Below are positions 51,136 to 61,306 of a stretch of 64,000 bases of DNA, piece by piece. The translations under genes and the position numbers were made by a program. The notes under the pieces were generated by a model. It did not search any database. It was not told the DNA's origin and saw nothing but the letters and a program-made list of their open reading frames with translations. This stretch comes from an uncultured Bacteroidales bacterium. Its GTDB lineage: Bacteria > Bacteroidota > Bacteroidia > Bacteroidales > UBA932. Each line of letters starts with the position of its first letter. Position 1 is the first letter of the stretch. Location of the stretch: assembly GCA_934725575.1 (NCBI GenBank), contig CAKVCK010000019.1, forward strand, positions 15,433 through 79,432, read 5' to 3'.

Positions 51136-53394
51136 TCAGCGCAAAGTCTTGTTCTCGGCCACGGTGAATCCCACGGAAATGGAATTCCCGGAATCATCGA
51201 CTGCTGTGACAGTGTGTTTGCCGGGTGATGGCTTCAGCGTCATCTGATGGATCATCTGAGTCTGCCCGACATATTCATTGTCCAGATGCCAGAAGACATT
51301 GACGCTTGGAGTCCTGTGCGCCAGATTGAAGGTTATGCCGGCGATTGACCCGTCCAGCTGGCGCGGAATGTAGATCACGGCCCCGCTTTCGGGATAGATG
51401 AATTCCATCGGAGCACTGTCCGCCTTGCCTTTCGGAACCACTGGGGCATATTCAGGATGATGCTGCCTGTAGTACCATTCCATCGATGGCGGCAGGATGA
51501 ACGTCCGGACCCCGTCCACAACCTTATGGTATGGACACGGTTCGCTCCTCACCGATTTGCGCGGCAGCATCAGAGTGTCCGGATCCTCGCAGTTCACCCC
51601 TTTCAGGCAACCAGACTCACGGCATACCTCCGCGACAATATAATCTCCATAGACCGGCTCCTTGAACCAACCATTCCGGGAATATTCACTGTCATATTCC
51701 TTTGGCGGAAGAAGGTTGAATATGTCGAACATCACCGGCCCGGCAGTGCGAGCACCCGTCAGGCCGGGAACTCCTTGCCCTTGGGCGTTGCCTGCCCAGA
51801 CCCCGACGGTGTAGTCAGCGGTCACTCCGACCGCCCACGCGTCCCTGAACCCGAAACTGGTGCCTGTTTTCCACGCCACCTTCTTGACCGAGCCGATGAG
51901 GTGCCAGTCTATCTCGTCAGGTCTGTTGACCTCTTTCAAAGCGTCGAATGTCCACCATAGAGCGCATTTGTCGTTCAGCGGGAAATTGTGCAGTCTGTCG
52001 CCCTTGGATGTGTGCGTCGTGTCCGCGCTTTGGTACGCCGCCGACAGTTTTGAATATGTCGATGTGATGTCGCCGAGTGTCCCTTCCGCTCCTCCGAGAA
52101 TGAGCGAGAGGCCGTAGTGCGAGGCGCTTCCGTTCAATGTCGTCATCCCGCATTTTCTGAGAATATCCAGAAATTTCGGCACCCCGAATCTGCGCAGGAG
52201 ATGTACGGACGGCACATTAAGCGAGCGGGCGAGCGCTTCGTCGGCAGGAACCGCTCCGTAGAACTGCCGGTTGAAATTCTGCGGAGAGAAACCGTTGATG
52301 TTGATCGGCACATCGGGCAGAAGTGTTTTCGGTAATATCTCGCCGTCCTGAAGCAGAGCGCAGTACAAGAGAGGTTTCAGGATGCTGCCGGTGCTTCTTG
52401 GCGCGCGGATTATGTCCACCTCGCTTCCCGGACGTTTATGGTCTGGATTGGCGTTCCCGATGTAAGCCAGTGTCTCGCCTGTGCGCACATCCTCCACGAC
52501 AGCCGCGAGATCGTATATTCCTGTCTGGGAGAACTCGTTGTTCCATTGGTTGACTATTGCTTGCGCCTGCCTTTGCAGATGGATGTCGATTGTGGTGCGG
52601 ATCCTTTTGCCGGGGGAGGTCTTCCAGTAATATTCAGTCAAATGATGCGCTTCCTGCGGCAATGCCACCGGCTCACCGGGAAGCGGCTCGTCGCAGGCTA
52701 GGACAAAGTCCAATGAGTCAATATGCCCGTGCTTGTAGAGCGTGCCCAGCAGCCGGTTGCGCTTTTCCAGCAGTCTTGTCCTGTTTTTGCCGGGGTGGAT
52801 CTCAGCAGGTGCGTTCGGGAGCACCGCCAGCGTGGCGGCCTCGCCCCAGGAAAGCTCATCGGGTGGTCTTCCGAAATACCTCCAGGAAGCGGCTTCCAGT
52901 CCGACAACATTCCCGCCGAAAGGCGCGTGCGAGGCGTACAGGCTTATGATCTCCCTTTTGCTGCATCTTAGTTCCAAACGGGTGGCGAGTATCGCCTCGA
53001 TGATTTTCTGACCGATGTTCCGTTCACGTCCCCTGGACATCCTGATGACCTGCATAGTGATCGTGCTTCCTCCGCTGGTGACGTGCCCGGCTTTGATGTT
53101 GCCGACGGCGGCACGCGCTATCGCAACCGGATTCACACCTGGGTGGTATGCGAACCATCTGTCCTCGAACTCGATGAGGGCTGTCTTGAATTTCTCCGGG
53201 ACAGTGTCCGATGGGGGAAAACACCATTGTCCGTCACTTGCGATTCTGGCCCCAAGCAGTTCCCCGTTTCTGTCTGTGACAACGGTGGAATAGGATGTGC
53301 CTTTGAACAAATCTCTGGGCAGACAGAAAAAATATGCGGTCAAGAGGGCGATGACGACACCGACCGCTATCCTTGACCGCAGTTTCTTTCTCAT
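51136..53394 (-). CDS. pbpC: Penicillin-binding protein 1C (glycosyltransferase/transpeptidase)
   Basis: 752 residues. TM anchor (IAVGVVIALLTAYFF), GT51 glycosyltransferase domain (about 55-230: EDRWFAYHPGVNPVAIARAA, GGSTITMQVIRM), transpeptidase domain with S-x-x-K in STGSILKP, S-L-N as the SxN motif, and W-K-T-G-T-S as KTG, then the C-terminal BiPBP domain typical of PbpC. Its partner, a thioester alpha-2-macroglobulin, ends 3 bp upstream on the same strand, the usual pbpC-yfaS pairing for periplasmic defence and wall repair. Confidence 0.95.
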   Translation of the reverse strand: MRKKLRSRIAVGVVIALLTAYFFCLPRDLFKGTSYSTVVTDRNGELLGARIASDGQWCFPPSDTVPEKFKTALIEFEDRWFAYHPGVNPVAIARAAVGNIKAGHVTSGGSTITMQVIRMSRGRERNIGQKIIEAILATRLELRCSKREIISLYASHAPFGGNVVGLEAASWRYFGRPPDELSWGEAATLAVLPNAPAEIHPGKNRTRLLEKRNRLLGTLYKHGHIDSLDFVLACDEPLPGEPVALPQEAHHLTEYYWKTSPGKRIRTTIDIHLQRQAQAIVNQWNNEFSQTGIYDLAAVVEDVRTGETLAYIGNANPDHKRPGSEVDIIRAPRSTGSILKPLLYCALLQDGEILPKTLLPDVPININGFSPQNFNRQFYGAVPADEALARSLNVPSVHLLRRFGVPKFLDILRKCGMTTLNGSASHYGLSLILGGAEGTLGDITSTYSKLSAAYQSADTTHTSKGDRLHNFPLNDKCALWWTFDALKEVNRPDEIDWHLIGSVKKVAWKTGTSFGFRDAWAVGVTADYTVGVWAGNAQGQGVPGLTGARTAGPVMFDIFNLLPPKEYDSEYSRNGWFKEPVYGDYIVAEVCRESGCLKGVNCEDPDTLMLPRKSVRSEPCPYHKVVDGVRTFILPPSMEWYYRQHHPEYAPVVPKGKADSAPMEFIYPESGAVIYIPRQLDGSIAGITFNLAHRTPSVNVFWHLDNEYVGQTQMIHQMTLKPSPGKHTVTAVDDSGNSISVGFTVAENKTLR

Positions 53395-53397
53395 AGA

Positions 53398-56300
53398 CTA
53401 TTCAGTGACTTTCGCCGTGCCGGATGCCGTGTTGGCGCTGATGTGAGGGTCGTACATAGCCTCGCATTTGACGGCAGGGAGTATGAACTCGCCTTGGTAG
53501 GATGCGTGCATCTTGATCCTGAATGTCTTGCTGGTGCCTTTAGGAAGGTCGAAGAACCAGATGACACGGTCATCCCTGATGTCACGGTAGTTGAACGAAG
53601 CCTTAGAGCTCTCGCCTCCGTAGAGTCTGTCGTTCACTATCTCCCAACCGGAAGGAATCATCTCGGTAAGGGCGAGATTGTCACAGTCCCTGACACCGCT
53701 CGTGTTGCTGACAGTGATGGTTACAATGAAGTCGGTTCCCTGAGTTATGCTGTAAGGGTGCAGGCTCTTGCCGGCCAACGTGCTGTAGCTGACATTCAGG
53801 CTCAGTCCGCTGGACTTTGCCTCCACCTTGTCCCCGAATTCTGGAATGACAGACGTGATCAAAGTCGCGTAGAGACTTCCGTTCATCTTGTTCGTGATGT
53901 CGATGCTTCCGTTTTCGGTGTCCACCACGGCACGGCCGATTGACTTGGCGCTCTTAACCTCAGTCGTGTTGTCACCTTGTTTTATTTCAGCAGAGACCGC
54001 ATCGGAGCCAACCTTCCGGGCAAGATCTCTCATCGCGCAGGTCGCGAACGCTATTTCCTGTGTGGAATACCATCCGCCCGCGATCGCGTCGGCGATTTCC
54101 TGGGCGACATCCATAGCCTCTGGCAAAGCGTCGTTGAGAACCAACGCCTCAAGGGCCACAGCCTTGTCTCTGACCGGAGAGCCGAACGTCCTGTTGGCCT
54201 CAGGGTAATCGGAGAAGTTTGTTTTAAGTCCTGTGATGACTTCTCCGGCCACTGTCTTCTTGCCTGTGACAGCGTAGGTGGACGCAAGCATCCAGGCGGC
54301 CTGGCCGGAAAGGGTCTCGCTTTCCTTCAGCCTGTTCATAGCCCCGCTTTCCGCCTCACCGTTAAGCGCCAGAGTGTAAAGCCTGTAGGCCTGCTCAAGG
54401 TCTCCAAGACCTCCGTTGTCGGAATTCCGGTAGTCCTGTACGTTCCGCTTTTGGAATCTTGACCAGCTGGCCAGCACGCCCTTGCTGACGCTGAAGCCGT
54501 TCTGTGACGCTGAGATCATAAACTGCCCGGCCATAGAGCTTACCCATCCGCTGGCGTCAGCGTTTCCTGGCCAATAGACAAAGCCACCGTTGCCAAGCTG
54601 TCGTTGGTAGAGTTGCTGAAGCAGTTCTGGAATCATCTTGTCGATTTGCTTCTGCTTGTCCTCCGGGAGCATATTCCTGATGGCAAGAAGGCTTATTCCC
54701 TTGGAAGAGATCTGCTCCGTGCAGTTGTAGGTGTAATTTGTCAGGAATGAGAATATTCCTCCGCAGTCAACCGACGGGAATCCAGTGAGTTCCAGGGTCG
54801 CCCATTGGTTGTCATCAGCCTTGAAAGGCGGGAATCCGAAATGCTTGGTCGCGTCTTTGCCGATCATTGCCCTTGTCACGGAGATTACCGGCGGGTTAGG
54901 CGTGCGCACCTCAATGGAGATCTTTTCGCTGGCCTTGTGTCCGTTGCCGTTCGCGGTTACAGTCATAGTGGCGGTCCCGGTCCCGGTGGCCTCAAGGTTG
55001 AACCTGACCATCTTGTCCCCTGGCTTGCTGAATTGAACAGAAGCGTTTGCGTCTCCCGTGATCTTCAAAGGTCCGTCAACCTTGACGCTGACATCGGCGT
55101 TCCTGACTCCGTCCTCAAGGGCGAAGACATTTACTGGCATCACGACCTTCTCACCTGTTCCGATGACTCTTGGCAGGGTAGGGAGAACCATAAGCGGAGA
55201 CCTTACCGGGACAGTCTTTTCTGCGTTGCCGTAGGCTCCGTCCCTTGCCGCCACGAGCATCACCCGGACACTTCCGACGTACATAGGCAGCTTGACCTTA
55301 TGTGTGGCCGAGCCGCTCTGCAGCGAGAACGGGCCGATGAACTTGACAACGGCGTTGAACCGGTTGTCCTTCTTCGCACCGACAATGAGGCTCTCGTCAC
55401 CTCCGATGCTGAACATCGGAGAGAATCTTCCGCTGTAGGCTCCGATGACATCATCGTAGAGGTCCCACGTGCTGACCCCGAGCGCTTCCCTGGCGTACAT
55501 CGCGTTCCAAGGATCAGGAGTCTTGAATGACGTGAGGTCCAAAAGTCCCTCGTCCACAATGGCCAACGTGTAGGTCATCGGCTTGCCGCTCTTCTCCTTG
55601 ACCTTGATCTTGAATTCCTCCTCAGGGCGAAGCACGTCAGGCATAGTGATGACCGGCTCAAGGTGCGAGTCCTTGTCGTTGACAATGACAGGGCGCACTC
55701 CGTAGAGCCGGATCGGCAGATCGTTGTCGGCCCTTTCGTGCGGTTGGACAAGGGTGATGTGGATGTAGAAGTTAGGAGCCATCTCCGGAGTGACCTTGAA
55801 AGAATATGCCACATCGCCCTCTCCGGAAGTCTTTACCCATTCACGCGCGATGACCTTCCTTGAGTTCTCCAGCGAGACGAGCGCCTGTCCCTTTGACGCT
55901 GCCGGAATATAAACGGTCACCTTCTCGCCGACCTCGTAGGATTCCTTGTCTGTGGAGAACGACAGCATTGTCAGAGCGTCAGGATCCGTCTTGGATGACC
56001 TTCCCCTGTAGGCCGGCCAGTCCACATAGATGACGTCCCCGGCCGTGTGTCCGCTTTCATTGTCGGTCACAAGCACCAGATAGCGTCCCCATTCCGGATA
56101 GTCCACCCTGAACGGGATGACACCGTCTCCATTTGAGGACTTTATTGTGCCAGAGGCTATTATATTCGCAGAAGGGCTGTTGACGTAGGAGTCGAGGCTT
56201 TCGCTGCGGCTTTCCCACCACCAGCTCCACTTCATCTTGTAGATTGTGTACTTCAGGTTGTGGCCTGTCACCTTCACGCCGTTCTTGTCCACGACGGCGA

Positions 56301-58938
56301 TGCTGACGCTGTAGTCCTTGTCTGTCTCCAGATAATGCCCGTTGCCCTCTTTCGGAACCTTCACTCCGACGTATGATGAATATGGTGAATATGGCACCGA
56401 CAGCGAATTGAAACTAACATCACCGCCTTGCTCCTCGACTGTGGTCACGATGTCCGCCCGGAGCATTCCCGGAGCGTTCTCCGCTGACGGCATCGTCACG
56501 TTCAGCCTGGCCTGGCCGTTGGAATTCAGCCTTGTGTCGATGAGCTGATGCTCGCTTGCGCTGAAGTCCGACAACGGACTTGAGAAGTTATACCCCTCGA
56601 ATCCCTTGAACGTGGACGGCCCCTGATGCAGTGTCATATTCACTTTCGCCGCCAGTCCCGCCGCAGGAGGACCGGTCAGCCAATCCGCGGATATGCTGAC
56701 CGGGACATTCCGTCCTCCGTCAATGGTCTTGCCTTCAAGATCGAGGTTGATCTTCAGTCTGTTAGGCTTGATGCTCTCGATTCTGAAAGGCTTATGGAAC
56801 GTGGCTCCGCCAATCTTGAAGTAAGCGTGCCATATCCCCGTAGGGTCCTCGTCCTTGGTAGGAACCGTGAAAGCGTAGAATCCGTTCTTGGCGTTCGTGT
56901 TGATCTGCTTTGTGTAGAACTGTCCCTGCGGAGTGTACAGTTCCATCACGGCCGGATGGTTGTCGGGGATCCTGTTCTCTTTGTCTTCAAGGATCATAGT
57001 GACGTGCAAAGTATCTCCCGGCCTCCAGACACCTCGCTCCCCATAGACAAAGGCTTTCAGGCCTTTTTCCAGAACCTTGCCTCCGACATCGAACCTGCTG
57101 AGGGACTTCTGCTCGCCCTCGGTGACTTTAAGGTAGCTGGTCGCCCCGCCCCTCTTTGCCACAACCACGAAAGGCTTTCCGGAAAGCTGCATTTCTGCCA
57201 TTCCGTCAGTGCCGGTCTTGGCATAGCCGATTTCCTTGAGCTGGTAGCTATAGACGTAAAGCTCGGCGTTGAACACAGGCGTGGCCTCGATGATGTCGCT
57301 CACGCTGACCCAAAGCTTGTCCCCGCCGGCGTACTTCGCGATCACTCCCAGATTGGATGTCAGCAGGTTGATGGCCGGGAACCTGTCGTCTTCCATATAG
57401 TACGTAGGCTTTAGAGGATTGTCCCTGTCCTTCCAGTTGTACTCCTCCCAGTCATAGAAACCGTCATAATAGTAAGGTGCCGGGGTGTCCCATTCATCGT
57501 TGTCCTTGTCAGTGATGTCCTCCGCGGAGATGTTCACCATCTTGTCAGACGGGGTGCCGCTCTTGAACGAATCACTCTTGCCATAGACTGAATATTCCTG
57601 CTTGAATGAGATTCTGATGCGGTAGATGGCACCTGGCTCCTGTTTGAAAAGTCCGGAGAGATCCACCGAATAGTCCTGCCATTTGTGCAGGTTCTTTGAC
57701 GGATCTGAGTCCAGACGCACACAACGCTTATAGACAAGCCGCCCGCATCTGCGCAGCGAGTTGTCACCGGAAAGGTTGTTGTCCTGCAGGAACATCAGCA
57801 CGTTGTCCTCATAGATCTGGATGACTCTGATGTCCACCGCGTTGAGATTCACCGCCTTGAACGGGAGTATCAGTTCCTTGGAATTCGGCAGTATGTTGCC
57901 GGTCACCGGAATCTCGACCGCCGGCTTTACCTCAGTCGAAGAGAATTTCTTTGAATATTCCTCTCCGAGCCTTGTCCCGTCGTGGCTGCTTACCGCGCCG
58001 GAGATCCTGAGTGTCAGAGGCTGCTCCTCCGGATTCTCGTAGAACACCTTGACGTGCGCGTTCTCTGTCTGAATATAACTGCGTCCCACACCTTCCAGTG
58101 TGAACAGGCCGGAGTTGTCGCTGACATCAGCCAGAGCCTCCGTGAAATATATGTCGATGTACGGATCGTCCGCTTCCACCCTCTCGGCGCTGAGGACCTT
58201 GAAATCGTTCATCGCCGGAATCCTGATCTCCAGCTTAGAGTCTGTCACAAATCCGGTATCCCCGGCTTTCAGGCTGATTTTCAGCGTCCTGTCCTTTGTG
58301 TCCCTTGGCAGGCCGATGATCTCGAAATGATAGTTGAGCGGATCCGTGCCGGCTGTGACATTTGCCTCCGCGCTTTTCTCCGGATAATCATATTCAAGCA
58401 TCTTTTGAACCTTTTCCAGAGGAAGCTCTTCCGTGAGGGAGATCGCGCCTTCTATGCTGGCCCTGTCAGGAGAGGCGGCCGTGATCGTGATCTCATTCAA
58501 CGAGAGAACCGCTTCCTTTATGGCCACAAGGAACTTGAACGAGAATTTCTTGAATTTACGGTCGCCGACCTTCTGGATCTTGTCCAGCCGCAGTTTGCCC
58601 GTGTAGGACTGTCCCGGTTTCAGGGCTCCGGTCTCGGGAATGAATTCTATCATACTGCTGGACAGCCATCTGGCCGTTCCTTTGACTGACGGTGTGAATG
58701 TCAATATCCCATCTTTGAGATCGGTTCCGGCCGTCGCCTCAGGGATGTCGGAGGCAAGCTCCACACGGATTGTGGATTTGTCGGAGATGACCCCGCCCGT
58801 ATATGCCTTGATGAATGTGGCGAACTCGGTGCTTTGCCCCTTGCTCTTGCCGAAGCGGCTGCAGGATGAGTTGGCTAGAATAAGTATGGCCATTGACAGA
58901 ATGGCGATGACGTTTTTTGTCGAAATCCTAAAGTTCAT
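53398..58938 (-). CDS. Bacterial alpha-2-macroglobulin (YfaS-like), thioester-containing lipoprotein
   Basis: 1846 residues. Lipobox-like NSSC near residues 23-26. Successive macroglobulin beta-domains; MG-type segments include V-Y-G-E-R-G-V-W-R-P-G-D-T-L at about 640 and the A2M domain with T-Y-T-L-A-I-V-D-E-G-L-L-D-L at about 1130-1145. The thioester motif C-T-E-Q is present in TYNCTEQISSKG near residue 1410, followed by the alpha/alpha toroid (GGFVYWPGNADASGWVS). Such proteins trap proteases in the periplasm. Paired with pbpC in one operon. Confidence 0.93.
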   Translation of the reverse strand: MNFRISTKNVIAILSMAILILANSSCSRFGKSKGQSTEFATFIKAYTGGVISDKSTIRVELASDIPEATAGTDLKDGILTFTPSVKGTARWLSSSMIEFIPETGALKPGQSYTGKLRLDKIQKVGDRKFKKFSFKFLVAIKEAVLSLNEITITAASPDRASIEGAISLTEELPLEKVQKMLEYDYPEKSAEANVTAGTDPLNYHFEIIGLPRDTKDRTLKISLKAGDTGFVTDSKLEIRIPAMNDFKVLSAERVEADDPYIDIYFTEALADVSDNSGLFTLEGVGRSYIQTENAHVKVFYENPEEQPLTLRISGAVSSHDGTRLGEEYSKKFSSTEVKPAVEIPVTGNILPNSKELILPFKAVNLNAVDIRVIQIYEDNVLMFLQDNNLSGDNSLRRCGRLVYKRCVRLDSDPSKNLHKWQDYSVDLSGLFKQEPGAIYRIRISFKQEYSVYGKSDSFKSGTPSDKMVNISAEDITDKDNDEWDTPAPYYYDGFYDWEEYNWKDRDNPLKPTYYMEDDRFPAINLLTSNLGVIAKYAGGDKLWVSVSDIIEATPVFNAELYVYSYQLKEIGYAKTGTDGMAEMQLSGKPFVVVAKRGGATSYLKVTEGEQKSLSRFDVGGKVLEKGLKAFVYGERGVWRPGDTLHVTMILEDKENRIPDNHPAVMELYTPQGQFYTKQINTNAKNGFYAFTVPTKDEDPTGIWHAYFKIGGATFHKPFRIESIKPNRLKINLDLEGKTIDGGRNVPVSISADWLTGPPAAGLAAKVNMTLHQGPSTFKGFEGYNFSSPLSDFSASEHQLIDTRLNSNGQARLNVTMPSAENAPGMLRADIVTTVEEQGGDVSFNSLSVPYSPYSSYVGVKVPKEGNGHYLETDKDYSVSIAVVDKNGVKVTGHNLKYTIYKMKWSWWWESRSESLDSYVNSPSANIIASGTIKSSNGDGVIPFRVDYPEWGRYLVLVTDNESGHTAGDVIYVDWPAYRGRSSKTDPDALTMLSFSTDKESYEVGEKVTVYIPAASKGQALVSLENSRKVIAREWVKTSGEGDVAYSFKVTPEMAPNFYIHITLVQPHERADNDLPIRLYGVRPVIVNDKDSHLEPVITMPDVLRPEEEFKIKVKEKSGKPMTYTLAIVDEGLLDLTSFKTPDPWNAMYAREALGVSTWDLYDDVIGAYSGRFSPMFSIGGDESLIVGAKKDNRFNAVVKFIGPFSLQSGSATHKVKLPMYVGSVRVMLVAARDGAYGNAEKTVPVRSPLMVLPTLPRVIGTGEKVVMPVNVFALEDGVRNADVSVKVDGPLKITGDANASVQFSKPGDKMVRFNLEATGTGTATMTVTANGNGHKASEKISIEVRTPNPPVISVTRAMIGKDATKHFGFPPFKADDNQWATLELTGFPSVDCGGIFSFLTNYTYNCTEQISSKGISLLAIRNMLPEDKQKQIDKMIPELLQQLYQRQLGNGGFVYWPGNADASGWVSSMAGQFMISASQNGFSVSKGVLASWSRFQKRNVQDYRNSDNGGLGDLEQAYRLYTLALNGEAESGAMNRLKESETLSGQAAWMLASTYAVTGKKTVAGEVITGLKTNFSDYPEANRTFGSPVRDKAVALEALVLNDALPEAMDVAQEIADAIAGGWYSTQEIAFATCAMRDLARKVGSDAVSAEIKQGDNTTEVKSAKSIGRAVVDTENGSIDITNKMNGSLYATLITSVIPEFGDKVEAKSSGLSLNVSYSTLAGKSLHPYSITQGTDFIVTITVSNTSGVRDCDNLALTEMIPSGWEIVNDRLYGGESSKASFNYRDIRDDRVIWFFDLPKGTSKTFRIKMHASYQGEFILPAVKCEAMYDPHISANTASGTAKVTE

Positions 58939-59032
58939 ATACCTTAATATATATTATAGGTGTGATCGGTTGTTCTTATCAGGAAGCCGATGGTCTTTAT
59001 TATTAAAGGTGCTGATCGTGCTTCGTTGACAT

Positions 59033-59063
59033 CAAATTTAGGAATTCTTTTCCGTATATTCAA
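59033..59063 (-). promoter_or_regulatory. Promoter of the A2M-pbpC operon
   Basis: On the minus strand TAAATTTG (59040-59033) fits TAnnTTTG, with TTG at 59063-59061, 20 bp upstream. About 95 bp to the start codon. Confidence 0.6.
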
Positions 59064-59088
59064 TATCCTGCCATTATTTGCGCACGAG

Positions 59089-59101
59089 TGACAATTTGTC
59101 A
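59089..59101 (+). promoter_or_regulatory. 13-bp palindrome upstream of groES
   Basis: TGACA-ATT-TGTCA at 59089-59101, about 93 bp before groES, is a possible operator. No CIRCE element (TTAGCACTC-N9-GAGTGCTAA) is seen, and no exact TAnnTTTG box was found on this side, so how groESL is controlled remains open. Confidence 0.3.
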
Positions 59102-59193
59102 GCATTGCCGCGGTGGCACAGCCTTTGATTTTATCCCAGCGTCTCCGGAGTGAGCCGGAGCGTAGATTTAAAAACATTAAAAAACTTTATATT

Positions 59194-59460
59194 ATGATCA
59201 AACCATTGGCAGACAGAGTCTTGGTTGAGCCTAAGGAGGCTGAGACAAAGACAGCTTCAGGTCTTTATATCCCTGACACAGCAAAGGAGAAACCTCAGGA
59301 GGGTAAGGTGATCGCCGCAGGTCCTGGCAAGAAGGATGAACCTATGGAGGTCAAGGTAGGTGACGAGGTCATCTATGGCAAGTACGCCGGCACAGAGGTT
59401 ACCGTTGAGGGTAAGAAATATCTTATCGTGAAGCAGTCAGACATTCTGGCTATTCTGTAA
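59194..59460 (+). CDS. groES: Co-chaperonin GroES
   Basis: 88 residues from the ATG at 59194 (MIKPLADRVLVEPKEAETKT), the standard GroES beginning; an upstream in-frame extension to 59113 is not GroES-like. The mobile loop (TASGLYIPDTAKEKPQEGKV) and the roof segment are intact. Caps the GroEL chamber in the cytosol. 22 bp before groEL in one operon. Confidence 0.98.
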   Translation: MIKPLADRVLVEPKEAETKTASGLYIPDTAKEKPQEGKVIAAGPGKKDEPMEVKVGDEVIYGKYAGTEVTVEGKKYLIVKQSDILAIL

Positions 59461-59468
59461 TTAACAAT

Positions 59469-59474
59469 AGGAGG
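59469..59474 (+). promoter_or_regulatory. Strong Shine-Dalgarno of groEL
   Basis: AGGAGG, 8 bp before the groEL ATG. Such a full match is unusual in Bacteroidetes, where most genes here lack one, and suggests high translation of GroEL. Confidence 0.75.
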
Positions 59475-59482
59475 AATTTATT

Positions 59483-61105
59483 ATGGCTAAAGAAATAAAA
59501 TTTGATGTTGATGTCCGCTCGAAGATGAAGGAAGGAGCTGACGCTCTTGCGGACGCGGTTAAGGTCACACTTGGACCTAAGGGTCGTAATGTCGTGATCG
59601 ACAAGAAGTTCGGTGCGCCTCAGGTCACCAAGGACGGTGTGACTGTCGCTAAGGAGATTGAACTTGCTGACAGGTATGCCAATATGGGTGCCCAGATGGT
59701 AAAGGAAGTCGCTTCCAAGACCAACGAGCAGGCTGGTGACGGTACAACCACGGCTACCGTTCTCGCGCAGGCCATCATCAATGTCGGTCTGAAGAACGTC
59801 ACCGCGGGCGCCAACCCTATGGACCTCAAGAGAGGTATCGACAAGGCTGTCGCCGCTGTTGTCGCCGAGCTCAAGAAGAACAGCAAGAAGGTCGGCACAG
59901 ACTATTCAAAGGTAGAGCAGGTCGGCACGATCTCCGCCAACAATGACGCTGCCATCGGCAAGCTCATCGCTGACGCTATGTCAAAGGTTAAGGGTGACGG
60001 CGTGATCACTGTCGAGGAGGCCAAAGGCACTGAGACCGAGGTCAAGGTTGTCGAGGGTATGCAGTTCGACAGAGGTTACATCTCTCCTTACTTTATGACC
60101 GACTCTGACAAGATGGAGGCCGTACTTGACAACGCTTCCGTTCTTATCACCGACAAGAAGGTCTCTTCGATGAAGGATCTTATGCCTATCCTTGAGCCTA
60201 TCGCACGTGACGGCAGGGCTCTGCTGATCATCGCCGAGGACGTTGACGGTGAGGCTTTGACAACACTCGTTGTGAACAAGCTTCGTGGCACTCTGAAGGT
60301 AGCCGCTGTCAAGGCTCCTGGTTTTGGAGACCGTCGCAAGGAGATGCTTCAGGACATCGCCACCCTTACAGGCGCCATCGTAGTGTCCGAGGAAAGAGGA
60401 TTCACTTTCGAGAACACGACTCCTGACATGCTTGGCAAGGCTGAGAAGATCACCATCACCAAGGACAACACCACGATCGTGGGTGGAGCCGGTGACAAGG
60501 ACGCCATCGCCGACAGAGTCGCCCAGATCCGCAAGCAGATCGAGAACACCACATCTGACTACGACAAGGAGAAACTTCAGGAAAGACTTGGCAAACTGGC
60601 CGGTGGAGTCGCAGTGCTCTATGTCGGTGCAGGTTCCGAGATTGAGATGAAGGAGAAGAAGGACAGGGTTGAGGACGCTCTCAACGCCACCCGTGCCGCT
60701 GTGGAGGAAGGTTACCTTCCAGGTGGTGGAGTCTCCTACATCCGCGCCGCCGAGGCTTTGAAGAAGCTCAAGGGTGAGAACGATGACGAGACCACAGGTA
60801 TTCACATCATCGCGCGCGCCATCGAGGAGCCTCTCCGCCAGATCGCCCAGAACGCTGGTGTTGACGGCAGCGTCATAATCCAGAAGATCCGCGAGAACAA
60901 GGGTGACTTCGGCTACAACGCCCGTACTGATGAATATGTCAATATGCTTGAGGCCGGTGTGATCGATCCTACCAAGGTCGCTCGTGTAGCCCTTGAGAAC
61001 GCCGCTTCAGTCGCCGGAATGTTCCTTACCACCGAGTGCGGTATCGTTGACATTCCTGAGAAGGAGCCAGCCGCTCCTGCGATGCCTGCAGGCGGAATGA
61101 TGTAA
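59483..61105 (+). CDS. groL: Chaperonin GroEL
   Basis: 540 residues, full length. Typical opening (KEIKFDVDVRSKMKEGADAL), ATP-binding V-T-L-G-P-K-G-R-N and D-G-T-T-T-A-T-V (catalytic Asp), and the Gly/Met-rich tail ends P-A-G-G-M-M. Forms the folding chamber with GroES. Codon choice is more strongly biased than in its neighbours, as expected for a highly expressed gene. Confidence 0.99.
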   Translation: MAKEIKFDVDVRSKMKEGADALADAVKVTLGPKGRNVVIDKKFGAPQVTKDGVTVAKEIELADRYANMGAQMVKEVASKTNEQAGDGTTTATVLAQAIINVGLKNVTAGANPMDLKRGIDKAVAAVVAELKKNSKKVGTDYSKVEQVGTISANNDAAIGKLIADAMSKVKGDGVITVEEAKGTETEVKVVEGMQFDRGYISPYFMTDSDKMEAVLDNASVLITDKKVSSMKDLMPILEPIARDGRALLIIAEDVDGEALTTLVVNKLRGTLKVAAVKAPGFGDRRKEMLQDIATLTGAIVVSEERGFTFENTTPDMLGKAEKITITKDNTTIVGGAGDKDAIADRVAQIRKQIENTTSDYDKEKLQERLGKLAGGVAVLYVGAGSEIEMKEKKDRVEDALNATRAAVEEGYLPGGGVSYIRAAEALKKLKGENDDETTGIHIIARAIEEPLRQIAQNAGVDGSVIIQKIRENKGDFGYNARTDEYVNMLEAGVIDPTKVARVALENAASVAGMFLTTECGIVDIPEKEPAAPAMPAGGMM

Positions 61106-61150
61106 TGAATGAGAGAGGCTGCCTCAAAAGGGCAGCCTCTCTCATTCATT
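61104..61150 (+). terminator. groESL terminator
   Basis: Perfect 20-bp stem (61104-61123 with 61131-61150), 7-nt loop TCAAAAG, starting within the groEL stop codon. It lacks a long T-run after the stem, so it may be as much a 3-prime stabiliser as a terminator. Confidence 0.75.
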
Positions 61151-61306
61151 ATTCACCCCCAGTCACTTCGTGACAGCCCCGGTGGGGCACTGGGGACCGA
61201 ATTCCCCAGACCCCTTGCGTCGCTCCGCTCCGAATCCCGTGACTTTGTGATCATCCCCTTTGTGTCTTGTTGAATATAAAGTGACATAGACGTTGATGAT
61301 GAACGA
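61151..61306. other. Intergenic stretch after groEL with small hairpins
   Basis: No gene. Short perfect stems GTCAC-TTC-GTGAC and GCCCCGGTGGGGC occur in a GC-rich segment. Confidence 0.4.

Noticed and set aside
59026..59060. Sigma70-like TTGACA / TATATT promoter for groES
   Set aside because: Spacing is 23 bp, too long, and this genus uses TTTG/TAnnTTTG promoters elsewhere in the window.
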